From contig NZ_FQTU01000007.1 in assembly GCF_900128885.1 (NCBI RefSeq), positions 1 through 64,000 of the forward strand: DNA of 64,000 nt, in the 5' to 3' direction. The stretch's first letter is position 1. Each line of letters begins with the position of its first letter. This DNA is from Alkalibacter saccharofermentans DSM 14828 (GTDB lineage: Bacteria; Bacillota; Clostridia; Eubacteriales; Alkalibacteraceae). Below the pieces are notes generated by a model, which was not told where the DNA came from, made no database searches, and saw nothing but the letters and a program-made list of their open reading frames with translations. Positions 32,827 to 40,303 of this stretch are shown in pieces. The position numbers were made by a program, and so were the translations under genes.

Positions 32827-35064
32827 ATGGAAAAGTGGGTTCTAACTTCAGGTACAAATAATTGTGGAGGAAGATGCATTATCAAGGCTTGTGTCAAAAA
32901 TGGTCAAGTAGTTAAAATTGAAACTGAAAAGCCATGTGAGGTGGGAGATGAGGTTTCGTTGACAGCTTGTCCAAGAGGCATTAATTATTCAGAAACTTTT
33001 TTAAGTGATAAACGATTAAGATACCCCATGAAAAGAGTTGGGAAAAGAGGCGAAGGAAAATTCGAGAGGATTTCCTGGAATGATGCCATAAAAATCATTG
33101 CAGATGAATGGATTAGAATAAGAGAGAAATACGGCATGGGGTCAAGATATGTAAACTACTCCACAGGAAATATGGGGGTGATGAGAGGTTATGCCCTTGT
33201 AAAGCATTTATTGGCATTAGATGGCGGTTTTTTGGATTACTACAACTCCTACTCCGATGCATGTACCACTATAGCTACGCCCTATACATATGGTACTGAG
33301 ATTACCGGAAATTCACTCACAGAACTTAAAAAATCTAAACTTATAATACTGTCTGGACACAATCCGGCAGAGACTAGATTTGGTGACTTTCTATGGCATT
33401 TAAAAGAGGCGAAGAAAGCAGGGGTCAAGATAATAGCGATAGATCCCAGGTTTTCGGATACTGCAAAATCGATTGCAGATGAATGGATAGGAATAAAACC
33501 AGGTACTGACAGTGCCCTGATCGATGCCATGGCTTATGTCTTATATACAAAAGAGCTTCATGACAAAGAGTTTTTAAACAAATTTTGCATAGGCTTTGAC
33601 GAGGAACATATGCCACAAGGCATTAAGAGCGGCGAGAGCTATGAAGCTTATATTACAGGCAAGAAAGATGGCATACCCAAAACACCCTTGTGGGCGGAAG
33701 CTATTACAGGAATCGATGCCAAAAAGATAGAGCTGCTTGCTATAGAATACGCATCGTCTAAGCCGGCAGCCTTTATACAGGGCTGGGGTCCACAAAGGCA
33801 TTCAAACGGAGAACAGGCAGCAAGAAGCTCCACGCTGATCGCCTGCATGACCGGAAACGTAGGGGTGGCGGGAGGCTGGGCAGGAGGCAAAGGTTCTATC
33901 GAAGGACACGAAAAACCTGCCTTCCCTCAAGCCAAAAACCCATATTCCGGAAAGATACCAGTTTTTTTGTGGACTGATGGAATCATTAGAGGCACGAAGA
34001 TGACTGCCCCTGACGACGGACTGAAAGGAGTGGAAAAGCTCGATTCAGATATCAAAATGATTATAAATCTCGCAGGGAATATTTTAGTGAACCAACACTC
34101 AGACATCAATAGAACAATAAAAATACTTAAAGACGAATCCCTTTGTGAATTCATCCTGTGCTCAGATCTTTTTATGACCCCGAGTGCCAAGTTTGCGGAT
34201 ATACTCCTTCCGGGAACATCAATGTTTGAAAACGAGAATATCACCAGGCCCTGGATGTATGGCGATTTTATCCTATACAACAACAAAGCTATAGATCCTA
34301 TGCATGAGTCCAGGTTCGAGTACGACTGGTTATGTGACTTGGCGAAAAAGTTGGGGCTTTTAGAAAAGTTCTCAATGGGAGGCAAAAGCTTGACTGATTA
34401 TCTTGAGTATATCTACGAAGAATTAAGAGAAAGAGAAAAAGAGCTTCCGCAATTTAATGTATTTGTAAAAAATGGAGGATATAAATACAAGAATAATAAA
34501 ACCTTCATAGCATTTTCAAGACAGATAGAAGATCCGGACAATTGCCCATTTCCTACGCCGTCAGGCAAGATAGAGATATTTTCCAAGAGACTTTACGATA
34601 TGAACAAGCCTGATGAAATCCCGGCGATACCTAAGTACACTAAAGGATTCGAGGGGATAGGTGACGATAAAAAAGACATTTACCCGCTGCAACTGATAGG
34701 ATGGCACACCAAGAGACGGACTCACTCGACCCATGAAAGCAACGAGAAAATGGCAAAACTTGAGGCTCAAAGACTGTGGATTAGCATAGTGGATGCAAAG
34801 AAAAGGGGTATTTGCGACGGTGATATGGTGGAGGTTTACAATGATAGAGGAAAAATCAATATAGAAGCCTTTGTGACAGATAAAATAATACAAGGCGTGG
34901 TAGCGATGCCCCAAGGTGCATGGTACAAACCTGATGGAGAGAGCTGTGACAAGGCAGGGTCTATAAATGTTTTGACTACGAGCAAACCTACTCCCCTGGC
35001 CAAGGGCAACCCCCAACATTCAAATCTTGTGGAAGTAAGCATCCAAAGCAGTAGAAGGGGTTAA
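32827..35064 (+). CDS. Molybdopterin oxidoreductase, DMSO-reductase family catalytic subunit
   Basis: This 745-residue protein has the bis-MGD domains of the DmsA/YnfE group: FERISWNDAIKIIADEW, KLIILSGHNPAETRFGDFLW, IQGWGPQRHSNGEQAARSS, DLFMTPSAKFADILLPG, and the C-terminal molydopterin-binding barrel with LQLIGWHTKRRTHSTHESN and MPQGAWYKPD. A serine in YNSYSDAC is the likely metal ligand. The N-terminal cluster motif reads SGTNNCGGRC with a distal ACPRG. The first cysteine of the usual CxxxCxxxC is a glycine here. There is no Tat signal, so it is cytoplasmic, and no DmsB/DmsC-type partner genes are adjacent. Substrate unknown. Confidence 0.85.
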   Translation: MEKWVLTSGTNNCGGRCIIKACVKNGQVVKIETEKPCEVGDEVSLTACPRGINYSETFLSDKRLRYPMKRVGKRGEGKFERISWNDAIKIIADEWIRIREKYGMGSRYVNYSTGNMGVMRGYALVKHLLALDGGFLDYYNSYSDACTTIATPYTYGTEITGNSLTELKKSKLIILSGHNPAETRFGDFLWHLKEAKKAGVKIIAIDPRFSDTAKSIADEWIGIKPGTDSALIDAMAYVLYTKELHDKEFLNKFCIGFDEEHMPQGIKSGESYEAYITGKKDGIPKTPLWAEAITGIDAKKIELLAIEYASSKPAAFIQGWGPQRHSNGEQAARSSTLIACMTGNVGVAGGWAGGKGSIEGHEKPAFPQAKNPYSGKIPVFLWTDGIIRGTKMTAPDDGLKGVEKLDSDIKMIINLAGNILVNQHSDINRTIKILKDESLCEFILCSDLFMTPSAKFADILLPGTSMFENENITRPWMYGDFILYNNKAIDPMHESRFEYDWLCDLAKKLGLLEKFSMGGKSLTDYLEYIYEELREREKELPQFNVFVKNGGYKYKNNKTFIAFSRQIEDPDNCPFPTPSGKIEIFSKRLYDMNKPDEIPAIPKYTKGFEGIGDDKKDIYPLQLIGWHTKRRTHSTHESNEKMAKLEAQRLWISIVDAKKRGICDGDMVEVYNDRGKINIEAFVTDKIIQGVVAMPQGAWYKPDGESCDKAGSINVLTTSKPTPLAKGNPQHSNLVEVSIQSSRRG

Positions 35065-35092
35065 GTTTGTTTTGGAGCAGAAGGAGAGGATT

Positions 35093-35557
35093 ATGTTTAG
35101 AGAAATGAGAAAAAAAGAAAGGCAGATGCCGCTGTCTGAATGTAAAAAGTTACTTAATGAGTCAGAGTACGGCTTTCTTGCAATGACTGGGGAAGATGGG
35201 TATCCATACTCAATCGCCTTAAATTATATTTATTTAGATGATAAAATTTACTTTCACTCCGCGCTGGAGGGACATAAAATTGATAATTTGGACTATAACG
35301 ATAAAGTGTGCTTCAGCATTGTCGGTAAGACTGCAGTCGTGGAAAATCGGTTCAGCAGAAGCTACGAAAGCATAGTTGTTTTCGGTAGGGCAGCTCAGGT
35401 TGATGAAAATGAAAAAACGGAAATTATGATCAAACTTGTAGAGAAGTATTCTCCAGAAAAAATAGACAAGGGAATCGGGTATATAAAAGAAGCCAAGGAT
35501 AAAATAAAAGTATATAAAATCAAAATCGATCACATGTCAGGAAAAGCAAGGAAATAA
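35093..35557 (+). CDS. Pyridoxamine 5'-phosphate oxidase-like flavoprotein
   Basis: This 154-residue protein of the split-barrel FMN-binding PPOX group is recognised by MRKKERQMPLSECKKLLNES, GFLAMTGEDGYPYSIALNYI, KIYFHSALEGHKIDNL and VCFSIVGKT. Members bind flavin and act as oxidoreductases or NimA-like nitroreductases. The start chosen is the ATG after AAGGAG, since a TTG 21 bases upstream precedes that site. It begins 28 bases after the molybdopterin oxidoreductase stop and could serve as a flavin electron carrier for it, which is inference from proximity only. Confidence 0.85.
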   Translation: MFREMRKKERQMPLSECKKLLNESEYGFLAMTGEDGYPYSIALNYIYLDDKIYFHSALEGHKIDNLDYNDKVCFSIVGKTAVVENRFSRSYESIVVFGRAAQVDENEKTEIMIKLVEKYSPEKIDKGIGYIKEAKDKIKVYKIKIDHMSGKARK

Positions 35558-35599
35558 GACTTTCTTAACTTGAAAAAGCAAAGTTCTTTGCGTTTGTGT

Positions 35600-35628
35600 T
35601 GACTTGAGAGAGCTTAAACAATATAATC
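35600..35628 (+). promoter_or_regulatory. Strong sigma-70-type promoter
   Basis: TTGACT at 35600-35605 and TATAAT at 35623-35628 are separated by 17 bases. The implied start, about 35635, precedes a roughly 105-base transcript ending at the terminator at 35710-35742. The methyltransferase ATG lies at 35827. Confidence 0.65.
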
Positions 35629-35709
35629 AAATTGGAAAATAATTTGAGTCATGAAGACTTGAGGGATAGTTGAATCAAAGAAGGATAAATCAAAAAACGA
35701 TAAACTATG

Positions 35710-35742
35710 AAGGTTTGCTTTATTAAGCGAACCTTTTTTTAT
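35710..35742 (+). terminator. Leader terminator ahead of the methyltransferase gene
   Basis: AAGGTTTGCTT and AAGCGAACCTT pair (one G-U) and are followed by seven or more T. It lies between a promoter at 35600 and the methyltransferase gene. An upstream inverted repeat ATAGTT/AACTAT (around 35667-35706) could form part of a competing structure. It is either a small-RNA end or an attenuator. Confidence 0.7.
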
Positions 35743-35826
35743 TGTTTTTAATTAATAAAACAAGCTGACGCACATGACCAACCCCATGTTTATGATATCG
35801 GCGACAAAATCAAAAGAGGTGGAAAG

Positions 35827-36612
35827 ATGAGCATAAAAAAAAGCACTGACATAGGAGTATTAAAAGATGTTAAAGATTATTGGAACAAAAGATCTGACAG
35901 TTATTCCAAGCAGAATATCGCAGAACTACATTCTTTCAAACGAGATGTCTGGAAAAAAATCATATTAGAAAACGCACCTCGTAAGGATAAGCTGAAAATT
36001 CTGGATGTAGGCACAGGGCCGGGCTTCTTTGCCATAAATTTGGCTTTGGAGGGTCACGATGTTACGGCGGTTGATTGTACAGAGGGTATGCTGGAAAAAG
36101 CAAAAGAGAACGCCAAGGTTTATGGAGCTGACGTCAGGTTTGATAAGGCAAATGCCCACCAGCTGCCTTTTGTGGATGAAGAGTTCGATCTTGTCGTATC
36201 GAGAAATGTAGTTTGGAATCTGGAAAGCCCTCGAGCCGCCCTAAAGGAGTGGAGCAGAGTTCTAGCAAATGACGGGAGGATACTTTATTACGACGCCAAC
36301 TGGTATTTGTATCTTTTTGATGAAAAGCTTAAAGAAGAATACAGAAAGTGTCAGCAGGAAGCCGACAGACTGTATCCTGATGATTGTCCAAGCAGGACCA
36401 TTGGCGTCAACATGGAAAAAATTGCCTATAATCTTCCTTTATCAAAAGTTCAAAGACCGGATTGGGATATGGGCGCCTTGGAAAGTTGCGGAATGAGCGT
36501 ACTTAAGGTAGATGAAAATATCGGTGATAAGGTGTGGGAAGAAAAAGAAAAAATCAGATACAAATCAACTCCCATGTTTATGCTTTGTGCACAAAAGCAT
36601 CAAGAAAATTAA
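35827..36612 (+). CDS. Class I SAM-dependent methyltransferase
   Basis: This 261-residue UbiE/BioC-like methyltransferase has motif I ILDVGTGPGFFAINLALEGH, motif II VTAVDCTEGML, the acidic PFVDEEFDLVVSRNVVWNL and LKEWSRVLANDGRILYYDAN. Methyl acceptor unknown; the C-terminal part is longer than in minimal members and may define substrate. AGAGGTGG precedes the ATG. A promoter, structured leader and terminator upstream suggest conditional expression. Downstream is the separately promoted glnA. Confidence 0.87.
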   Translation: MSIKKSTDIGVLKDVKDYWNKRSDSYSKQNIAELHSFKRDVWKKIILENAPRKDKLKILDVGTGPGFFAINLALEGHDVTAVDCTEGMLEKAKENAKVYGADVRFDKANAHQLPFVDEEFDLVVSRNVVWNLESPRAALKEWSRVLANDGRILYYDANWYLYLFDEKLKEEYRKCQQEADRLYPDDCPSRTIGVNMEKIAYNLPLSKVQRPDWDMGALESCGMSVLKVDENIGDKVWEEKEKIRYKSTPMFMLCAQKHQEN

Positions 36613-36621
36613 GAAATGCCC

Positions 36622-36650
36622 TTGCAAAAGCTGTACTCGTATGCTATAAT
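36622..36650 (+). promoter_or_regulatory. Promoter of the glnA leader
   Basis: TTGCAA at 36622-36627 and TATAAT at 36645-36650 are separated by 17 bases. Transcription should start about 36657, just before the double-hairpin leader. Confidence 0.65.
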
Positions 36651-36670
36651 TTTTGCATACATAGTTCAGT

Positions 36671-36723
36671 AGGCAATGGAGCCTGTAATTACAATAACAT
36701 ATTCTTTTTGAACAACGGCGTTC
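36671..36723 (+). promoter_or_regulatory. Candidate ANTAR-type antitermination element (two six-base-loop hairpins)
   Basis: Hairpin 1 is AGGC, loop AATGGA, GCCT (36671-36684). Hairpin 2 is GAAC, loop AACGGC, GTTC (36710-36723). Both loops have six bases with A at position 1 and G at position 4, the signature recognised by ANTAR-domain proteins. Hairpin 2 shares GTTC with the left arm of the terminator beginning at 36718, so forming one excludes the other. This is the established logic of ANTAR antitermination, described for nitrogen and ethanolamine genes. The ANTAR protein itself is not in the window. Confidence 0.7.
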
Positions 36724-36752
36724 TCAAAGCTATTTGAGTACGCTTTTTTTTA
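36718..36752 (+). terminator. Intrinsic terminator in the glnA leader
   Basis: GCGTTCTCAAA (36718-36728) pairs with TTTGAGTACGC (36733-36743) with one mismatch and is followed by a run of eight T. It lies about 100 bases before the glnA ATG, within its leader, and overlaps the second six-base-loop hairpin. Confidence 0.85.
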
Positions 36753-36855
36753 TTTAATTAGAGACTTAATTATTGATACTTAAATCAGGATCAATAAAAT
36801 TATATAGCACAAGATAAGAGCAATGCTCGCAATAAGTTAAGGAGGAAAAGATAAT

Positions 36856-38943
36856 ATGGAAAGAACATCACAGATTTTTGGCACAAATGTTTTTAGTGAA
36901 GCGGTAATGAAGGAGAGGCTGCCTAAAGACACTTTCAAAAAGCTTAAAAAGACACTTGACTTAGGAGAAGAATTGACGCCGGAGGTAGCAGAAGTCGTAG
37001 CTAGCGCAATGAAAGACTGGGCAGTTGAGAAAGAAGCTACCCATTACACACATTGGTTCCAGCCTATGACAGGAAGAACGGCAGAAAAGCACGATTCGTT
37101 CATCGAGCCTACCGGGGACGGAAGAGTAATAATGGAGTTTTCGGGCAAGCAATTGATTCAAGGGGAACCGGATGCATCTTCATTTCCAAATGGCGGACTT
37201 AGAGCGACGTTCGAAGCCAGAGGATATACTGCATGGGATGCTACATCACCTGCATTTGTAAAAGACGGAACACTTTATATTCCTACAGCTTTTTGTTCTT
37301 ACTCAGGAGAGGCGCTTGATAAAAAGACGCCCCTACTTAGATCTATGGAAGCAGTATCTAAGCAAGCTGTAAGAATTTTAAGGCTCTTCGGAGACAATGA
37401 TACTAAAAAAGTTACTTCTACTGTTGGACCTGAGCAGGAATACTTCCTGCTTGATAAAAGACTTTATCAGGAAAGAAAGGATCTTATCTTTTCAGGAAGA
37501 ACATTATTTGGAGCGCTTCCACCTAAAGGACAAGAGCTGGATGACCATTATTTCGGTTCTATCAAAGAGAGGATATCTTCATTCATGAAAGAGTTTGATG
37601 AAGAGCTTTGGAAGCTTGGAATATCTTCTAAAACTAAACATAACGAGGTAGCTCCTGCTCAACACGAGATGGCACCTATATTTACTACCACAAACATCGC
37701 TACAGATCACAACCAGCTTGTCATGGATACGTTGATAAAAGTGGCAAACAGACATGACTTGGCATGTTTGCTTCATGAGAAGCCATTTGCGGGCATCAAC
37801 GGTTCAGGCAAGCACAACAACTGGTCCTTGGGAACTGACAAGATGAACCTTTTAGAACCGGGAGTTACGCCCCATGAGAATGCTCAATTCCTAACATTCC
37901 TTGTGGCTACCATAGCTGCTGTAGGAAAGTACGCCCCTCTTTTAAGGCTTTCTGCAGCATCTCCAGGAAATGACCACAGGCTTGGTGCAAATGAGGCGCC
38001 CCCTGCAATCATCTCTATTTTCCTTGGAGAGCAATTGACAGATATCATAAACCAAATAAAAGACGGAGCTCTTACATCTTGTACAGATCAGACTAACATG
38101 GATCTTGGCGTAAAGACGCTTCCAAAGTTCCCTAAAGACGTAACTGACCGTAACAGAACTTCACCCTTTGCTTTTACAGGCAATAAGTTTGAGTTCAGGA
38201 TGGTAGGATCCACAATGTCGGTTTCCGGACCAAACATCGTTTTGAACACCATAGTTGCGGATGTATTAAGAGACATTGCAGATGAGCTTGAAAAGACTGA
38301 AGATTTCAAGGGAACTCTAAGTGAGATCATCGAAAGACTAGTGAAAGAAAACTTCAACGTGATTTTCGACGGTGACGGTTACGACCCAAGCTGGATAGAT
38401 GAGGCCGAAAAGAGAGGTCTTCCTAACATCAAGACATCTGTAGAGGCCATTGAAACATTCAGCAAGCCGGAATATATAAAGCTGTTTGAGAGACACGGAG
38501 TATTTGCAGAAGGTGAAGTCCTTGCAAGGCAAGAGATCATGTTTGAGGAATATGCAAAGACTATAAACATAGAAGCTTTGACCATGATTCAGATAGCAAA
38601 GAGGGAAATCCTTCCTGCAACCTTGGAATACGCATGCAGCGTAGCTGATTCAGTAGCAAGCATCAAATCCGTAGTAGCGGGTGCAGATGTGAGCGCGCAA
38701 AGCGAAGTTGTGGAAAAAGTAAACAGCTTGTATGCACAGGCAAGCAAAGCATTGTCCAAGCTTGAATCCACTTTGGAAAAGGTTCATGCTATCGAAGAGA
38801 TTGGCGAGCAGGCAAAAGCTTATAAATTCGAAGTTTTCGAGGCTATGCAAGCTTTAAGAGAGCCTTGCGATGCCCTTGAAGAAATCGTAGCAGAAGATTT
38901 TTGGCCTTTCCCGACTTATGGAGATTTGTTGTTCAGAGTGTAA
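36856..38943 (+). CDS. glnN: Type III glutamine synthetase
   Basis: This 695-residue protein has the GSIII length (about 700), far longer than GSI. Characteristic stretches include FGTNVFSEAVMKERLPK, the GSIII signature THYTHWFQPMTGRTAEKHD, ATP and metal-site segments GPEQEYFLL, HNEVAPAQHEMAPIF, and INGSGKHNNWSLGTDKMNLL. It makes glutamine from glutamate and ammonium in the cytoplasm as a dodecamer. AAGGAGG precedes the ATG. A leader with two ANTAR-like hairpins and a terminator suggests control by antitermination in response to nitrogen. A strong terminator follows, so it is monocistronic. The symbol glnA is also used for this class. Confidence 0.93.
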   Translation: MERTSQIFGTNVFSEAVMKERLPKDTFKKLKKTLDLGEELTPEVAEVVASAMKDWAVEKEATHYTHWFQPMTGRTAEKHDSFIEPTGDGRVIMEFSGKQLIQGEPDASSFPNGGLRATFEARGYTAWDATSPAFVKDGTLYIPTAFCSYSGEALDKKTPLLRSMEAVSKQAVRILRLFGDNDTKKVTSTVGPEQEYFLLDKRLYQERKDLIFSGRTLFGALPPKGQELDDHYFGSIKERISSFMKEFDEELWKLGISSKTKHNEVAPAQHEMAPIFTTTNIATDHNQLVMDTLIKVANRHDLACLLHEKPFAGINGSGKHNNWSLGTDKMNLLEPGVTPHENAQFLTFLVATIAAVGKYAPLLRLSAASPGNDHRLGANEAPPAIISIFLGEQLTDIINQIKDGALTSCTDQTNMDLGVKTLPKFPKDVTDRNRTSPFAFTGNKFEFRMVGSTMSVSGPNIVLNTIVADVLRDIADELEKTEDFKGTLSEIIERLVKENFNVIFDGDGYDPSWIDEAEKRGLPNIKTSVEAIETFSKPEYIKLFERHGVFAEGEVLARQEIMFEEYAKTINIEALTMIQIAKREILPATLEYACSVADSVASIKSVVAGADVSAQSEVVEKVNSLYAQASKALSKLESTLEKVHAIEEIGEQAKAYKFEVFEAMQALREPCDALEEIVAEDFWPFPTYGDLLFRV

Positions 38944-38956
38944 ATCAAGTAAATTG

Positions 38957-38981
38957 CCGGCATCCCAGGATGCCGGTTTTT
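38957..38981 (+). terminator. glnN terminator
   Basis: CCGGCATCC and GGATGCCGG form a GC-rich inverted repeat with a very short loop, followed by TTTTTAT. It lies 13 bases after the glutamine synthetase stop. Confidence 0.85.
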
Positions 38982-39047
38982 ATGTTGTTTTTAAAAAAGA
39001 AATGGTAAAATATTAATTGGATAAATACTAAATGGGAGGCATGAGCT

Positions 39048-39368
39048 ATGAAGATAGGCATAATAATCGAAACAAAAGACTACGAAAAATCATGGAATGG
39101 AATGAGGTTTGCGGTAACTGCAGAAAAAAGCGGTCATGAGGTAAGAGTATTCCTGCTTGGAGAGGGAGTGGAAATTCCATTTATGCACCACGAAACCTTC
39201 AATGTGGGATCTTTGGTGAATGAGTTTTATGAGATTGGCGGGGAGCTATTCGCCTGCGGAACATGCATGAATACGAGGATGATGAAGGAAAGCGAGCTCT
39301 GCCAGGTATCTACCATGTTCGAATGCCTTCGCATGGTGGAGTGGGCTGACAAGACGGTTACATTCTAG
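39048..39368 (+). CDS. DsrE/DsrF-like protein
   Basis: This 106-residue protein of the DsrE-like fold starts MKIGIIIETKDYEKSWNGMR. It includes a conserved-type cysteine region FACGTCMNTRMM, with the VRVFLLGEGVEIPFM strand-loop typical of the family. DsrE relatives move sulfur as persulfide on a cysteine. Whether this one does is not shown. GGGAGG precedes the ATG, and it stands alone. Confidence 0.75.
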   Translation: MKIGIIIETKDYEKSWNGMRFAVTAEKSGHEVRVFLLGEGVEIPFMHHETFNVGSLVNEFYEIGGELFACGTCMNTRMMKESELCQVSTMFECLRMVEWADKTVTF

Positions 39369-39406
39369 AAGCATATCCTGAACTAGATATAATTATCCTA
39401 CAATAG

Positions 39407-39430
39407 CCCACTTATTGATAAGGGGTTTAA
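39407..39430 (+). terminator. Possible terminator after the DsrE-like gene
   Basis: CCC-A-CTTAT and ATAAG-GGG pair with one bulge and are followed by TTTAA. A further weak AACAG/CTGTT pairing with a T7 run ends at about 39485. Either could end the transcript. Confidence 0.35.
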
Positions 39431-39545
39431 CAGGGTTCTTTATAATTATCTTTCAATTGATACTTATGAGATGCTCTGTTTTTTTGTGTGCAAAAGTCTG
39501 AAAGCAAGATAATCGTTCATTTTGCAAGGGGTAGCAGTTTTTCAT

Positions 39546-39562
39546 TGACTAACGGTCAGTCA
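39546..39562. promoter_or_regulatory. Candidate TetR operator in the ABC-transporter promoter
   Basis: TGACTAACGGTCAGTCA is a 17-base palindrome with one mismatch (TGACTxAC-G-GTCAGTCA), of the TGACTGACxGTCAGTCA kind bound by many TetR regulators. Its first bases overlap a TTGACT that could serve as -35. It lies 40 bases before the ATP-binding gene whose operon ends in a tetR gene. Confidence 0.65.
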
Positions 39563-39601
39563 GTGGTAAAATTATAGTATAAATAGATAGGGGTGTATGA
39601 T

Positions 39602-40303
39602 ATGTCCTTTGTTAAACTGATAAATGTTATAAAAAGATATAAGATGGGCGAAGTCACTATTACTGCGGTGGATGGGGTGGATTTTGAAATTGAAAAAGGT
39701 GATTTTGCAGTTGTAGTAGGGGCGTCAGGCGCGGGAAAAACGACCGTCTTGAACCTGTTAGGAGGTATGGACAAGCTGGACGAAGGAAGCATCATAGTAG
39801 ACGGAGCGGATGTATCCATGTACAACGACAAAATGCTTACGGAATACAGACGATTTGACATAGGCTTTGTATTCCAGTTTTACAATCTGATACAAAATCT
39901 AACGGCCAAGGAAAATGTGGAGCTGGCATCACAGATATCAAAAAATCCACTGGATGTGGAAATGGTATTGAACATGGTCGGATTAAAGGATAGAATGGAT
40001 AATTTTCCTTCTCAGCTGTCCGGGGGAGAGCAACAAAGGGTAGCCATAGCCAGAGCGCTAGCCAAGAACCCAAAGATGCTTCTTTGCGACGAGCCTACCG
40101 GAGCGCTGGATTATCAAACGGGCAAATCAATTTTAAAGCTTCTTCAAGAAACTTGTAGGACACAGGGCATGACGGTAGTGGTGATCACCCACAATGCCGC
40201 TATACAGCATATGGCGGACAAGATTATCAAGATGAAAAATGGCAAAGTATCTAAGTTTATAGTCAACGAAAACCCTGTTCCCGTGGAAGGAATTGAATGG
40301 TGA
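39602..40303 (+). CDS. ABC transporter ATP-binding protein (MacB/LolD type)
   Basis: This 233-residue ATPase has Walker A VGASGAGKTTVLNLLGG, Q-loop FVFQFYNLIQNL, signature LSGGEQQRVAIARAL, Walker B MLLCDEPTGALD and the switch histidine VVITHN. Sequence and length fit the MacB/LolD/FtsE class that works with FtsX-like permeases. The stop overlaps the start of the large permease gene. AGGGGTG precedes the ATG; the GTG nine bases before is part of that site. Likely repressed by the downstream TetR protein. Confidence 0.93.
   Translation: MSFVKLINVIKRYKMGEVTITAVDGVDFEIEKGDFAVVVGASGAGKTTVLNLLGGMDKLDEGSIIVDGADVSMYNDKMLTEYRRFDIGFVFQFYNLIQNLTAKENVELASQISKNPLDVEMVLNMVGLKDRMDNFPSQLSGGEQQRVAIARALAKNPKMLLCDEPTGALDYQTGKSILKLLQETCRTQGMTVVVITHNAAIQHMADKIIKMKNGKVSKFIVNENPVPVEGIEW

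Noticed and set aside
36657..36855. T-box or known metabolite riboswitch before glnN
   Set aside because: No T-box sequence or specifier stem is visible. The double six-base-loop hairpins fit the ANTAR model better.
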